A stretch of DNA of 64,000 nucleotides. Origin: Thalassospira sp. GTDB lineage: Bacteria > Pseudomonadota > Alphaproteobacteria > Rhodospirillales > Thalassospiraceae. A program made the position numbers and the translations under genes. Of this stretch, positions 8,870-18,029 are shown piece after piece. The notes beneath the pieces are model-generated. The model did not search any database and had not been told where the DNA came from. It saw only the letters and a list, made by a program, of their open reading frames with translations. Every line of letters begins with the position of its first letter. Positions within the stretch are counted from its first letter, which is position 1. The stretch is from positions 62,001 to 126,000 of the forward strand of contig NZ_JAUYHK010000020.1 of NCBI RefSeq assembly GCF_030690045.1. Reading direction: 5' to 3'.

Positions 8870-9280
8870 ATGAAACTTAAAATTACTGCTGGTGAATACG
8901 AATTCGATGCCGTTCTTGAGGTGGAAAAAGCCCCGAAAACATGTGCGGCCTTTATCAAGTGCCTGCCATATGACGGGCAGCTTGTGCATGTACGCTGGTC
9001 GGGTGAAGGCGTGTGGATTCCCTTGGGGGATTACGATTTCGGTGTTGATTATGAAAATCACACCAGCCATCCGGCTCCGGGGCATTTCATTCTTTATCCG
9101 GGCGGGATCAGTGAAACCGAAATTCTGCTTGCCTATGGCGGGGTCGATTTTTCATCGAAGGTCGGGCAGCTTGCCGGGAATCATTTCATTACCATCACAT
9201 CCAACCTCGACAAGCTTCACGAACTGGGACAGGCGTGCCTTTGGAAGGGCGCGCAGAAGATACATTTCGCGGCAGCCTGA
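8870..9280 (+). CDS. DUF3830 family protein (cyclophilin-like fold)
   Basis: Small cytoplasmic protein of 136 residues that I recognise as DUF3830, a family with a cyclophilin-like beta-barrel and no established reaction. Supporting blocks are the opening KLKITAGEYEFDAVLEVEKAP, HPAPGHFILYPGG and a C-terminal half rich in small residues. The start at 8870 follows the weak purine run agaaaag, 13 bases after the hydantoinase stop. An upstream in-frame start would lie inside that gene. DUF3830 proteins commonly neighbour hydantoinase or creatinine-type amidohydrolase genes (general knowledge). An accessory role in ring opening is a guess. Confidence 0.8.
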   Translation: MKLKITAGEYEFDAVLEVEKAPKTCAAFIKCLPYDGQLVHVRWSGEGVWIPLGDYDFGVDYENHTSHPAPGHFILYPGGISETEILLAYGGVDFSSKVGQLAGNHFITITSNLDKLHELGQACLWKGAQKIHFAAA

Positions 9281-9444
9281 GCCCGTGATGTGACGCAAAA
9301 GGGCAGCGGGCCCGGAAGGATGTTGCGGGCAAGCCACAAGATAGGCTCCTGCCTTTCGCATACATCATGTCAGATTGGCATTGGTTATTCCGGCGTCATA
9401 CGGTTTAGGCTTTGCGACGTAATGTGAGGATTTCGGAGATCAAA

Positions 9445-10266
9445 ATGCGGATCATGATATCGGTCGATATCGAAGGTGTGGCAGGCGTCAACGAGACGAT
9501 TCAGGGGCGGCGGGGCAATCCGGAATATGAAGTGGCGCGCCGCCTGATGACGCAAGAAGCCAATGCGGCAATTGCCGGGGCGTTTGATGGCGGGGCAACG
9601 GATGTGATCGTTGCGGATTCCCACGGGCCAATGCGCAATATCATTGCCGAAGATCTTGACGAACGGGCGCGCCTTGTTTCAGGCAAGCCCCGACCCTTGT
9701 CGATGATTCAGGGGATTGATGGGAACCATGACGGGGTGGTGCTGATTGGTTATCACGCGGCGGCATCGAATTACGGCATCATGGCCCATACGGTCAGTGG
9801 CATGGCGTTTCATTCCATCGAGATAAATGGCGTGCGCGCCGGAGAACCGACCCTGTTTGGCGGATATGCCGCCGAAATCGGCGTGCCGTTGCTTGCCGTG
9901 AGTGGCGATGATTGTCTGGCACGTGAAATATCCGAACAATTTCCCGCTGCTGGCACGATCATCGTCAAGGAGGCGCTGGGAGCCCATGCGGCAAGCAGCC
10001 TGTCACCGGCGAAATCACGCGAATTGATCCGACGTGAGGTCGCCAAAGCGGTCAAAAGTGCCGGATCGGCAAAGGTCGAGGCCCCTTGCACCGCGCCGCT
10101 GGATGTGTCGGTACGGTTTCACAAATCACTCTATGCCGATGCGGCGGCGTTGTTGCCGATGATGAAACGGCCGGATGCCCATACGGTATGTTTCCATGTT
10201 GACAGCCACGCGGGGGCGATTGGCACAATTTCCGCACTGTCGCTGATGATCGCGGCCTTGCAATAG
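9445..10266 (+). CDS. M55 family D-aminopeptidase (DppA-like)
   Basis: Metallopeptidase of 273 residues resembling Bacillus DppA, which removes N-terminal D-amino acids from short peptides. The zinc ligand pattern is intact: D8 and E10 in SVDIEG, H60 in VADSHG, H104 in IGYHAA, a later Glu (E134 in RAGEP) and the catalytic H115 in MAHT. No signal peptide, so it acts in the cytoplasm on imported peptides. The start at 9445 follows cggagat; an in-frame start at 9412 lacks a ribosome site. It points toward the gsi-like operon and converges with the P1 peptidase gene 14 bases away. It is probably part of the same peptide-use module. Confidence 0.88.
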   Translation: MRIMISVDIEGVAGVNETIQGRRGNPEYEVARRLMTQEANAAIAGAFDGGATDVIVADSHGPMRNIIAEDLDERARLVSGKPRPLSMIQGIDGNHDGVVLIGYHAAASNYGIMAHTVSGMAFHSIEINGVRAGEPTLFGGYAAEIGVPLLAVSGDDCLAREISEQFPAAGTIIVKEALGAHAASSLSPAKSRELIRREVAKAVKSAGSAKVEAPCTAPLDVSVRFHKSLYADAAALLPMMKRPDAHTVCFHVDSHAGAIGTISALSLMIAALQ

Positions 10267-10280
10267 TCAGGGGCCGCACC

Positions 10281-11336
10281 CTAACCCCGGGGTGCGGCGG
10301 CCTGATCCAGAAATGCGGACAGTTCCGGCAGGGTTTTACCCGTATATCCCGGATGGGCGCGGCCAAACCACATGGCATTGAGGACGGCCTCTTCCACGGC
10401 TTCAACCGTTGCATGCAAAAAATCGTTCATGCAGCTTTCGGAAAGGCGGGTGGCATTGTAGAGCGTTTGGCCCGAACGGGAATGACTGTTGGCGGTGGAA
10501 AACGCAACGGCGATATCGCCGCTTTGATGTCCCCAATAACTGCCCAGGCGCCCCAAAGCCGCGCCGGTGCGTTTGCAGATACGGCCCAGTTGGCGTGAAT
10601 CCAGCGGCGCGTCGGTTGCCAGAACGATAATGATCGATCCCTTGTCTTTGGCATCCGGGACCACAGGGTTAAAGGCCGAGAGTTTTTTCCCGAAAACCCG
10701 CAATTCGGATTTCTGCCCAAAATTGGACAGGACCAGTGCGCCAAGATGATATTTGGTGTTGTCGGCCGTTTTGACCCGGCGCGATGCCGACCCGATACCC
10801 CCGGCAAAGCCGAAAGTCTTCATGCCGGTACCGGCCCCGACGGTGCCCTGATCAAAGTCCGTTCCGGCCCGGTCAATTGCAAGATTGACCATTTCTTCGG
10901 TGACATGGAAGGCCTGCATGTCATTGACGACACCATCATTGCATTCCAGAACCAATGGATTGACGGTTGGCATTTTGCGGCCAATTTCCGGGTTGAGCCG
11001 GATGGCCCGTTTGGTCAGGGCTTTGCTGCAATCCCCCACGCCAAAGGTATTGGTCAGAATGATGGGCGTTTCGATTTCACCCAGTTCGTCAAGTTGCACA
11101 AGCCCCGCACTTTTGCCAAATCCGTTCAACACAGCAGATGCCGCATGAACCGGCCGGTCAAACAGATCGCCGTCATGGGGAAGGATCGCCGTAACCCCGG
11201 TCCGTGCCGTATCGCCGTTATTATGGGTGTAATGTCCGACGGTGACGCCGGGGACATCTGTGATCAGGTTCTTGGGACCGGCAGGATGGACCCACCAGTC
11301 CGCAGGGGAAAACGTATTTCTGAATTGTTCAGTCAT
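10281..11336 (-). CDS. P1 family peptidase (DmpA/BapA-type N-terminal-nucleophile aminopeptidase)
   Basis: Self-processing Ntn hydrolase of 351 residues. The family includes L-aminopeptidase/D-esterase DmpA and beta-aminopeptidases. The typical opening LITDVPGVTVGHYT and the autocleavage context G233-S234 in DKGSIIIVLATDAPL are present; the serine would become the N-terminal nucleophile of the small chain. No signal peptide is visible. It is the last gene of the gsi-like operon, 24 bases after the permease gene. An upstream GTG at 11351 is possible, and neither start has a strong ribosome site. Expected substrates are di- or tripeptides, including beta-amino-acid or D-amino-acid forms; which one is unknown. 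Confidence 0.87.
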   Translation of the reverse strand: MTEQFRNTFSPADWWVHPAGPKNLITDVPGVTVGHYTHNNGDTARTGVTAILPHDGDLFDRPVHAASAVLNGFGKSAGLVQLDELGEIETPIILTNTFGVGDCSKALTKRAIRLNPEIGRKMPTVNPLVLECNDGVVNDMQAFHVTEEMVNLAIDRAGTDFDQGTVGAGTGMKTFGFAGGIGSASRRVKTADNTKYHLGALVLSNFGQKSELRVFGKKLSAFNPVVPDAKDKGSIIIVLATDAPLDSRQLGRICKRTGAALGRLGSYWGHQSGDIAVAFSTANSHSRSGQTLYNATRLSESCMNDFLHATVEAVEEAVLNAMWFGRAHPGYTGKTLPELSAFLDQAAAPRG

Positions 11337-11360
11337 TGATTTGTGCCACACAAAGGTAGC

Positions 11361-12263
11361 CTATTCCCTGTCAAGTTTCGGATCGAGCGCATCGTGCAGC
11401 CCGTCGCCCAGAATGTTAAATGATAGAACCGTGATGAAAATCGCAATACCGGGAAACAGCGTGAGGTGCCATTCACCCGCCATCATGTAATCGCGCCCGG
11501 TCGACAGCATCGCCCCCCATTCCGCAGTTGAAGGTTCCACCCCCAATCCCAGAAAAGACAGGCTGGTTGCGGTCAGGATTGATGTGCCGATCCGCATGGT
11601 GAAATAGACGATGACCGCCCCCAGAACACCCGGAAGAATATGCCGGAACATGATGATCATGTTCGATGCCCCGGCCGCACGGGCGGCTTCGACATAGGTG
11701 CTTTCCTTGTGGGTCAGTGTCCCGGAACGCACAATGCGGGCAAAGGCAGGAACACTGAAAATGGCAACGGCAATGATGACATTGGCTAATCCGGGGCCGA
11801 GAATTGCGACAATCCCGATTGCAAGCAGAATACCGGGAAAGGCAAACAGGACATCGGATACCCGCATGGTGCAGGCATCAAGCCAGCCGCCATAATACCC
11901 GGCAAAAAGACCGGCCAGAACACCGATGATCGCCCCGACAGAAACCGAGGTGAATCCGATAAACATTGACAGTTTTGCCCCATTCATCAGACGGGCAAAA
12001 ATATCGCGGCCAAATTCATCGGTGCCGGCCCAGTGCAATGCTGTCGGTGTTTGCAGGGTGTTCATATAGTCAAAGCTGTCGGGCCCAAACGGCAGAATGA
12101 CGGGGGCAAGAAAGGCGACAACATACATGGACAGAAGGAAAAGACCCGCTGCCACGGCCACCTTGCGTTTTGAAAACCGTTCCCAGAATTCCTTGAACGG
12201 GCTGGCGGCCGTTTCGCCATGTGCCGGGGCAGCATCAATGACAATATCGGTTTGTTGCGTCAT
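11361..12263 (-). CDS. gsiD: Peptide/glutathione-type ABC transporter permease GsiD/DppC-like
   Basis: Inner-membrane permease of the DppC/OppC family, 300 residues. A cytoplasmic N-terminus precedes about six membrane segments, and the EAA loop is in VEAARAAGASNMIIMFRHILP. Length matches GsiD of enterobacteria (about 300). The gene lies 9 bases after gsiC-like, with the ribosome site aggat. The order gsiA-gsiB-gsiC-gsiD equals that of the iaaA-gsiABCD locus of Escherichia coli, which is the reason for the symbol. The imported peptide may differ from glutathione. Confidence 0.8.
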   Translation of the reverse strand: MTQQTDIVIDAAPAHGETAASPFKEFWERFSKRKVAVAAGLFLLSMYVVAFLAPVILPFGPDSFDYMNTLQTPTALHWAGTDEFGRDIFARLMNGAKLSMFIGFTSVSVGAIIGVLAGLFAGYYGGWLDACTMRVSDVLFAFPGILLAIGIVAILGPGLANVIIAVAIFSVPAFARIVRSGTLTHKESTYVEAARAAGASNMIIMFRHILPGVLGAVIVYFTMRIGTSILTATSLSFLGLGVEPSTAEWGAMLSTGRDYMMAGEWHLTLFPGIAIFITVLSFNILGDGLHDALDPKLDRE

Positions 12264-12272
12264 GACGGTATC

Positions 12273-13193
12273 CTAGCTATAGCGGATTTTCGGATTGATG
12301 AGCCCATAGAGCACATCGACCAGAAGGTTGATCAGCAAAAATTCAAGAGAGAAGATCAGGATTTCAGCCTGGACCACGGCATAGTCGCGGAAACTGATCG
12401 CATCAAGCAGCAGGGACCCCATGCCGGGCCAGCGAAACACCCGTTCAATGACGATTGAGCCGCCCAGCAAAAAGCCGAATTGCAGACCGGCCATCGTGAC
12501 CACCGGAATCAGGGCATTGCGCAGGGCATGTTTCCAGATCACAATTTTTTCAGGCAGTCCCTTGGCCCGTGCGGTGCGGATATAGTCTTCGCGGATGACC
12601 TCGATGACGGCAGAGCGTGTGAAGCGGGCCATGATTGCCGCGACCCCCGCACCCAACGTGATCGAGGGCAGGATGAGGTCAGAAGGGCTGTCGAAACCGC
12701 TGGTGCCAAACCAGCCCAACTGGACCGAGAAAAACTGCATCAGCAGCAATCCAAGCCAGAAGGGCGGCATCGAAATACCCGAGACGGCGGCAAACATGCC
12801 GACATGATCGCCAATACTGCCGCGTTTGACCGCAGAAATGACGCCAGAGATCAATCCGAATATGACGGACCAGCCAAGCGCACATAATGCCAGCCATACT
12901 GTCGGCATAAAGGCGCGACCGATCATGGTTGCCACCGGTTCGCCGGTACGCAGAGATACGCCAAGATTGCCGCTTAGAATATTGCCAATAAAATCAAAAT
13001 ATTGCTGATGTAACGGGGCATCAAGATTAAGAGAGCGACGCAGGATTTCGACTTCTTCCAATGTGGCATTGTCACCGGCCAGCACACGCGCAGGATCCCC
13101 CGGCAGTGCGTGCACAAACAGAAATACGAATATTGAAATAAGAAAAAGAACCGGGATAAGGGCAAAAAGCCGTCGCAGAAAATATTGAACCAT
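12273..13193 (-). CDS. gsiC: Peptide/glutathione-type ABC transporter permease GsiC/DppB-like
   Basis: Inner-membrane permease of the DppB/OppB family, 306 residues, equal in length to E. coli GsiC. It starts with a transmembrane helix (MVQYFLRRLFALIPVLFLIS), followed by the family blocks HALPGDPARVL and IRTARAKGLPEKIVIWKHALRN, the EAA loop, and GGSIVIERVFRWPGMG. It lies 68 bases after the binding-protein gene, with a hairpin in between (13214-13244) that may lower its expression relative to the binding protein. Confidence 0.85.
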   Translation of the reverse strand: MVQYFLRRLFALIPVLFLISIFVFLFVHALPGDPARVLAGDNATLEEVEILRRSLNLDAPLHQQYFDFIGNILSGNLGVSLRTGEPVATMIGRAFMPTVWLALCALGWSVIFGLISGVISAVKRGSIGDHVGMFAAVSGISMPPFWLGLLLMQFFSVQLGWFGTSGFDSPSDLILPSITLGAGVAAIMARFTRSAVIEVIREDYIRTARAKGLPEKIVIWKHALRNALIPVVTMAGLQFGFLLGGSIVIERVFRWPGMGSLLLDAISFRDYAVVQAEILIFSLEFLLINLLVDVLYGLINPKIRYS

Positions 13194-13213
13194 TTGATGC
13201 TCTTGGTCTCAGC

Positions 13214-13244
13214 GACCCGGTATCGCACAGGGCCATACCGGGTC
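13214..13244 (-). terminator. Intercistronic hairpin between gsiB-like and gsiC-like genes
   Basis: Perfect 10-bp stem gacccggtat / ataccgggtc with an 11-base loop, in the 68-base gap between binding-protein and permease genes. There is no strong U-tract, so it is more likely a stabiliser or attenuator than a full terminator. Binding proteins are usually needed in excess over permeases. Confidence 0.5.
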
Positions 13245-13261
13245 ATTGGTTTCAGGCGGGC

Positions 13262-14806
13262 CTATTCTTCGTAGGCAGCGCGGGCATATTGCATGGTGCC
13301 ATCGGGCATCGGAAATGCACCGGTGAGACCTTTTTTCCGCCCGGCCAGGGCGTTATCGATGGCCAGCCAGACAACAGGTTTGTCTTTCCAGATCTGGTCC
13401 TGGGCGATTGCATAAGCCGCAGCACGTTTTGCCGGGTCCGCTGTTTCAAGAGCATCCTGAACGGCCTTGTCCACAACCGCGTTGGAATAAAACGACAGGT
13501 TATACATGTTCGGAACAAAGCCTTCGGTCGCATAAACCGGGCGCAGATGCCAGTCGGCATCCCCCGTCGAGGGTGACCATCCGCCGATCGTCATGTCAAA
13601 TTCGGCGGTTTCCGGTGTCAGGTTGGCCCCGAACAGTTTTTCTGCACGGGTTGCCCCTTCGAGCGGGACGATCTGGACATTGACATTGATCTGCGACAGC
13701 TGCTGTTTGAGGAATTGCAGCATGCGGACTTCGGTTGAATTGTTGCGCGCCCAGAGATTGACCTCAAAGCCGTTTTCATATCCGGCTTCTTTCATCAGTT
13801 CTTTGGCCTTGGCAACATCGGTTGACAGGGCCGGAGACTGGGTTGCATGAAACTGGGTTGCCGGTGCCAGCGGAGCATCGGGCACAATGGCATGACCGCC
13901 ATAAACGACCTGGGCAAAGGCTTGCTGGTCAATGGCAAGGTTAAAGGCTTCGCGGACGCGAATATCCTGGAACTGTTTGCGCATCATGTTCATGGCCATG
14001 ACCCAAACCGAAATACCCGGTTTTTCAAGCACTTCGTATGAGTCGGACTCGCTGACACGCTTCATCAGTTCGGCGGGCAGGATTGGCACAAACTGGACTT
14101 CGTCCGACATCAGCATTGAAACGCGGGTGCCGTTTTCAGGGACCGGATAGAAGGTGACCTTGTCAAGTTTCGGCCATTCCGGGTCCCAGTAGCCTTCGTT
14201 CTTCACAACAACCAGTTTTTCGCCCGGAACCCATTCCTCGAACTTGAAGGGGCCGGTTCCGACCGGATGTTTGGCAATGTCCTTGCCATATTTCTCGATC
14301 GCGGCCGGGCTTTGCATGACAATCGACGGATGGGCCAGAGTGTTGATCATGGCACCGAACGGTTTGCTCAGCTTGATCACAACGGTGTTTTCGTCGGGGG
14401 TTTCGACCGATTCAACCAGTTTGAACAGGCTGTGCTTTTTCAGGTTCAGGTCGGGGTCGGCCAGACGATCAAGGTTGATTTTGACAGCGGCGGCATTGAA
14501 ATCCGTACCATCCTGAAACTTTACGCCCTGACGCAGTTTCAGGGTAAAGATTTTCGCGTCTTCGCTGCCTTCCCAGCTTGTTGCGAGCTGGGGAACAAGT
14601 TTCATGTCGCCATCAAATGCAATCAGGCGTTCAAAAATGCCGTTCGCGACGGAATAATCGACATTGTAATTTGAGTCTTGCGGGTTCAGCCCCTGAACAA
14701 TCTGGTTCAGGGCAATCGACATTTCTGCCGCGTGTGCCGCCTGAAAGGCCCCGAGGGATCCTGCCATGAGGGCGGCGCTGAAAGCGGCGGTTTGCAATAG
14801 TTTCAT
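13262..14806 (-). CDS. gsiB: Peptide/glutathione-type ABC transporter substrate-binding protein (SBP_bac_5)
   Basis: Periplasmic peptide-binding protein of the DppA/OppA/GsiB family, 514 residues. It has a Sec signal peptide (residues 1 to ~27, ending AAHAA). Family 5 blocks follow: LNPQDSNYNVDYSV, LRQGVKFQDGTDFNAAAV, KHPVGTGPFKFEEW and a C-terminal PDGTMQYARAAYEE. E. coli GsiB is almost the same length. The start at 14806 follows gagg. Second gene of the operon after the fused ATPase. Ligand selectivity (glutathione, isoaspartyl or D-containing peptides) cannot be assigned from motifs alone. Confidence 0.87.
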   Translation of the reverse strand: MKLLQTAAFSAALMAGSLGAFQAAHAAEMSIALNQIVQGLNPQDSNYNVDYSVANGIFERLIAFDGDMKLVPQLATSWEGSEDAKIFTLKLRQGVKFQDGTDFNAAAVKINLDRLADPDLNLKKHSLFKLVESVETPDENTVVIKLSKPFGAMINTLAHPSIVMQSPAAIEKYGKDIAKHPVGTGPFKFEEWVPGEKLVVVKNEGYWDPEWPKLDKVTFYPVPENGTRVSMLMSDEVQFVPILPAELMKRVSESDSYEVLEKPGISVWVMAMNMMRKQFQDIRVREAFNLAIDQQAFAQVVYGGHAIVPDAPLAPATQFHATQSPALSTDVAKAKELMKEAGYENGFEVNLWARNNSTEVRMLQFLKQQLSQINVNVQIVPLEGATRAEKLFGANLTPETAEFDMTIGGWSPSTGDADWHLRPVYATEGFVPNMYNLSFYSNAVVDKAVQDALETADPAKRAAAYAIAQDQIWKDKPVVWLAIDNALAGRKKGLTGAFPMPDGTMQYARAAYEE

Positions 14807-14879
14807 GTTTAATGCCTCGTAACTGATGTGGTGGCCGTTGTTATTTTTTGACCATCTGTATGGGGAGGAAGGTGGACGT

Positions 14880-16709
14880 TTATTCCGCTGTAATGAAATG
14901 TCCGGGCGAGATTTCGCGCAGGTCGAGCCGGACAGGGGGATTGTTGATCGCCCGAACGGGGCTTGGGACTTCGCCGGTAATCAGGGGACGATGTTCTATG
15001 CGTAAGGATGGGTCGGGAATGGGGGCCGCATCCATCAGGCGTTGGGTGTAGGGATGGCCGGGCTTTTCAAACACATTGCGGCGTGTTCCCGTTTCAACGA
15101 TCTGACCCAGATACATCACGGCAATGCGATGACTGACCCGTTCGACAACGGCCATGTCGTGCGAGATGAACAACCAGGCCAGACCGAATTTTTCCTGCAA
15201 GTCCATCATCAGATTGATGACCTGTGCCTGTACCGATACATCCAGTGCCGATACGGCTTCGTCTGCGATGATCAGTTTTGGGTCTGTGCCCAGCGCACGC
15301 GCAATCGCAATGCGTTGACGTTGCCCGCCCGAAAAGGCATGCGGATAGCGTTTGGCGTGTTCGGCTGAGAGGCCGACCTGTTCAAGCAGCCAGACGGCCT
15401 TTTCCATGGCATTTTTCGGTGTTTCAAGACGATGGATCAACATCGGTTCGCAGATGGAATAGCCAACGGTCAGACGCGGATTTAGCGATGAGTAGGGGTC
15501 CTGAAAGACAAACTGGATCTGACGACGCAGTTTTTGCAGATCGGTGTTGGACATGGACGACATGTCCTGACCGTCAAACAGCAACCGGGAAGATTGCGAT
15601 TGCACGAGTTTGAGGATGGAGCGCCCGGTTGTTGATTTTCCACAGCCTGATTCCCCGACCAGCCCCAGTGTTTCGCCCGGCCAGATGTCGATATCGATGC
15701 CTTCGACAGCATGGACACGTTTGGTCGTCTTGCCCAGCAGGCCTTCCTTGATATCGAAATGTGTTGTCAGGCCACGTACCGACAGAAGCGGGGGTTTGGT
15801 GTAATCGATACTTGCGGCGGGTGCTGCGTCGGTTTTTGGGTGTTCGCCGGGAATGGCAAAGCGCTTTGGAAGGTCGGTTCCCTCCATCGAACCCAGTCGC
15901 GGGACGGCCTGCAAAAGGGCCCTGGTATAGGGATGCTGCGGGTTGGCGAAGATGTCCTTTACGGGGCCTTCTTCGACCTTTTCACCGCGATACATGACGA
16001 TCACGCGATCCGCAATTTCCGAGACAACGCCCATATCGTGGGTGATGAACAGGACCGACATGCCATTTTCGACCTGAAGATCATGGATCAGACGCAGGAT
16101 TTGGGCCTGAATGGTGACATCAAGTGCGGTTGTTGGTTCATCTGCGATCAATAATTGCGGGCGGCACGACAAGGCCATGGCAATCATCACACGTTGGCGC
16201 ATGCCACCAGACAGATGATGGGGATAACGCTTCATCAGATTGCGTGCATCGGGAATGCGGACTTTTTCCAGCATTTCGATTGCGATGGCGGCGGCATCCT
16301 TGCGTCGTTTTTTCTGATGGGTTGCGACGGCTTCGATCAATTGTTCGCCGATTGTGAAAACCGGGTTGAGCGAGGTCATCGGTTCCTGAAAAATCATCGA
16401 GATTTCGTCGCCGCGCAGGGTGCGGGCATTTTCGTCGTCCAGCTTGCAGATGTCGGACGTTTTGCCGTCGCGCCGCACAAGATTGATTGTGCCATCAACA
16501 ATGGTGCCGTTGCCAAATTCAACCAGACGCATCAGGGACAGGGCGGTAACAGATTTGCCCGATCCCGATTCCCCGACAATGGCAACGGTTTCGCCTTTGT
16601 GCACATCAAGGTCGAGGCTTTTGACCACGGTTGTCGGCGCAGTATCATTACCAAAGGCGACAGTCAGGTTACGGACGGATAAAAGTGGCTGGCGCGTTTG
16701 TTCTGGCAT
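14880..16709 (-). CDS. gsiA: Fused double ATP-binding protein of peptide/glutathione ABC transporter
   Basis: A 609-residue cytoplasmic protein made of two complete ABC domains, like E. coli GsiA (about 620), in place of separate DppD and DppF. The first domain has Walker [10 protein letters not shown] (46-54) and signature [15 protein letters not shown]. The second has GESGCGKST near residues 352-360, a signature [15 protein letters not shown] and Walker [13 protein letters not shown]. Each ends with the oligopeptide-transporter C-terminal motif ([22 protein letters not shown]). First gene of the operon, start at 16709 after aggga. The 359-base upstream region carries a LysR-type site. Confidence 0.92.
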   Translation of the reverse strand: MPEQTRQPLLSVRNLTVAFGNDTAPTTVVKSLDLDVHKGETVAIVGESGSGKSVTALSLMRLVEFGNGTIVDGTINLVRRDGKTSDICKLDDENARTLRGDEISMIFQEPMTSLNPVFTIGEQLIEAVATHQKKRRKDAAAIAIEMLEKVRIPDARNLMKRYPHHLSGGMRQRVMIAMALSCRPQLLIADEPTTALDVTIQAQILRLIHDLQVENGMSVLFITHDMGVVSEIADRVIVMYRGEKVEEGPVKDIFANPQHPYTRALLQAVPRLGSMEGTDLPKRFAIPGEHPKTDAAPAASIDYTKPPLLSVRGLTTHFDIKEGLLGKTTKRVHAVEGIDIDIWPGETLGLVGESGCGKSTTGRSILKLVQSQSSRLLFDGQDMSSMSNTDLQKLRRQIQFVFQDPYSSLNPRLTVGYSICEPMLIHRLETPKNAMEKAVWLLEQVGLSAEHAKRYPHAFSGGQRQRIAIARALGTDPKLIIADEAVSALDVSVQAQVINLMMDLQEKFGLAWLFISHDMAVVERVSHRIAVMYLGQIVETGTRRNVFEKPGHPYTQRLMDAAPIPDPSLRIEHRPLITGEVPSPVRAINNPPVRLDLREISPGHFITAE

Positions 16710-17068
16710 TCAAAATTCCCTGAATCTGTCACGGCCCGGTTCGGCACCGGGGGTCTCTTTTTGCTGGTTGGTGCGACGTTAACGATCAGGGGGAAGTTCG
16801 GCCAAAGCTGATTTGGCAACATCTATGCCGATTTTGCATAGTTTTGATCGGGGTTTGATCCGGTGTCCCCCCTGCCTGATCTGTGCGCGTATCCCGGAAG
16901 GCATTTGTTTCTGTAGCCCGGACATTTTGCGCATCTTTTCGGACTATGCGCAGGGCGTATGAGAGGTCTGGCGGGGAAAAATCAGTGATTTGCCGTTGCA
17001 CCCGGTGGCGATAATAGTTTCGCAACGGATTATTCAGATCCCCCGATTTTGTTTCCAGGAGCATTCAG
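16710..17068. promoter_or_regulatory. Divergent promoter region between gsi-like operon and iaaA-like gene
   Basis: A 359-base non-coding stretch holding the promoters of two divergent units. The clearest element is the inverted repeat at 16823-16841. I find no convincing complete -35/-10 pair by eye and no RNA element. Confidence 0.6.
16823..16841. promoter_or_regulatory. Candidate LysR-type operator
   Basis: Inverted repeat ctatgc-N7-gcatag, containing the ATGC-N7-GCAT form of the LysR T-N11-A box. It lies between the divergent gsiA-like and iaaA-like genes and so is placed to control both. The LysR gene at 18030-18932 is the obvious partner by proximity. Confidence 0.45.
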
Positions 17069-18013
17069 ATGACAAATCGTTTCTCGCTGGCTGTGCATGG
17101 TGGTGCCGGTACTATTTTGCGCAGTCAAATGACGGCCGAGAAAGAAGCAGCCTATCATGCGGGCATTCAGGCGGCGCTTCGGGCCGGTTATGCCGTGCTG
17201 GAAAAAGGCGGAGATGCGGTTGATGCGGTCGTGGAGGCGGTCTGTGCGCTGGAAGATGATCCGTTGTTTAATGCCGGGCGTGGTGCGGTTTTTACCGCGG
17301 ATGGCAAACATGAAATGGATGCGGCCGTGATGGAGGGAACGCACCGGAATGTCGGGGCCGTGGCCGGAATACAGGGTCCGCGCAATCCCATAAAAGTTTC
17401 CCGATTGATTATGGATCGTTCCGAACATGTTTTCTTTAGCGCCGAAGCGGCGATGAAAATGGTCCTGGATGCCGGTTTACCTTTTGAAGATGCCGATTAT
17501 TTTTATACAGAAGCCCGATGGAATGCCTTGCAGGAAACATTGAAGATGCGGGCCGAAGGCAAGGAAAGCCGTGATCCCGCCCGGCGTCATGGCACGGTTG
17601 GCGCGGTTGCCCGCGATATGCGGGGGCGGCTTGCGGCGGCGACCTCGACAGGGGGGATGACAGCCAAGGCCCCCGGACGGATTGGCGATTCACCGGTCAT
17701 TGGTGCCGGGACCTTTGCGGACGACCAGACCTGTGCGGTATCGGCGACCGGGCATGGCGAAGTTTTTATCCGATACTGTGCGGCGCATGAGATTGCATCG
17801 CGGATGCGCCATGCGGGCGAAACCCTTGCCAAGGCGGCACATCACGTGGTGATGGAGGACCTTGCCAGGAATAATGGGTCGGGCGGCCTTGTTGCGGTGG
17901 ACGGCGAAGGCAACATTGTCATGCCGATGAATAGCGAAGGCATGTATCGCGGCTTTGTTACCCAGACAGGCCGGTTTGAAACCTTTATTTATCGGGATGA
18001 AGAACCAGCATAG
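17069..18013 (+). CDS. iaaA: Isoaspartyl peptidase / L-asparaginase (type III, Ntn hydrolase)
   Basis: Cytoplasmic N-terminal-nucleophile hydrolase of 314 residues that hydrolyses beta-aspartyl peptides and asparagine. It opens with FSLAVHGGAGTI. The autocleavage nucleophile T176 lies in RHGTVGAVA, followed by the Ntn block STGGMTAKAPGRIGDSPVIGAGTF. The start at 17069 has an excellent ribosome site (aggag). It is divergent from the gsi-like operon; in E. coli iaaA is the first gene of iaaA-gsiABCD, so the association is conserved although the orientation differs. In the pathway it would free aspartate from imported isoaspartyl peptides. Confidence 0.9.
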   Translation: MTNRFSLAVHGGAGTILRSQMTAEKEAAYHAGIQAALRAGYAVLEKGGDAVDAVVEAVCALEDDPLFNAGRGAVFTADGKHEMDAAVMEGTHRNVGAVAGIQGPRNPIKVSRLIMDRSEHVFFSAEAAMKMVLDAGLPFEDADYFYTEARWNALQETLKMRAEGKESRDPARRHGTVGAVARDMRGRLAAATSTGGMTAKAPGRIGDSPVIGAGTFADDQTCAVSATGHGEVFIRYCAAHEIASRMRHAGETLAKAAHHVVMEDLARNNGSGGLVAVDGEGNIVMPMNSEGMYRGFVTQTGRFETFIYRDEEPA

Positions 18014-18029
18014 TGGTGCATTGCGCCGG

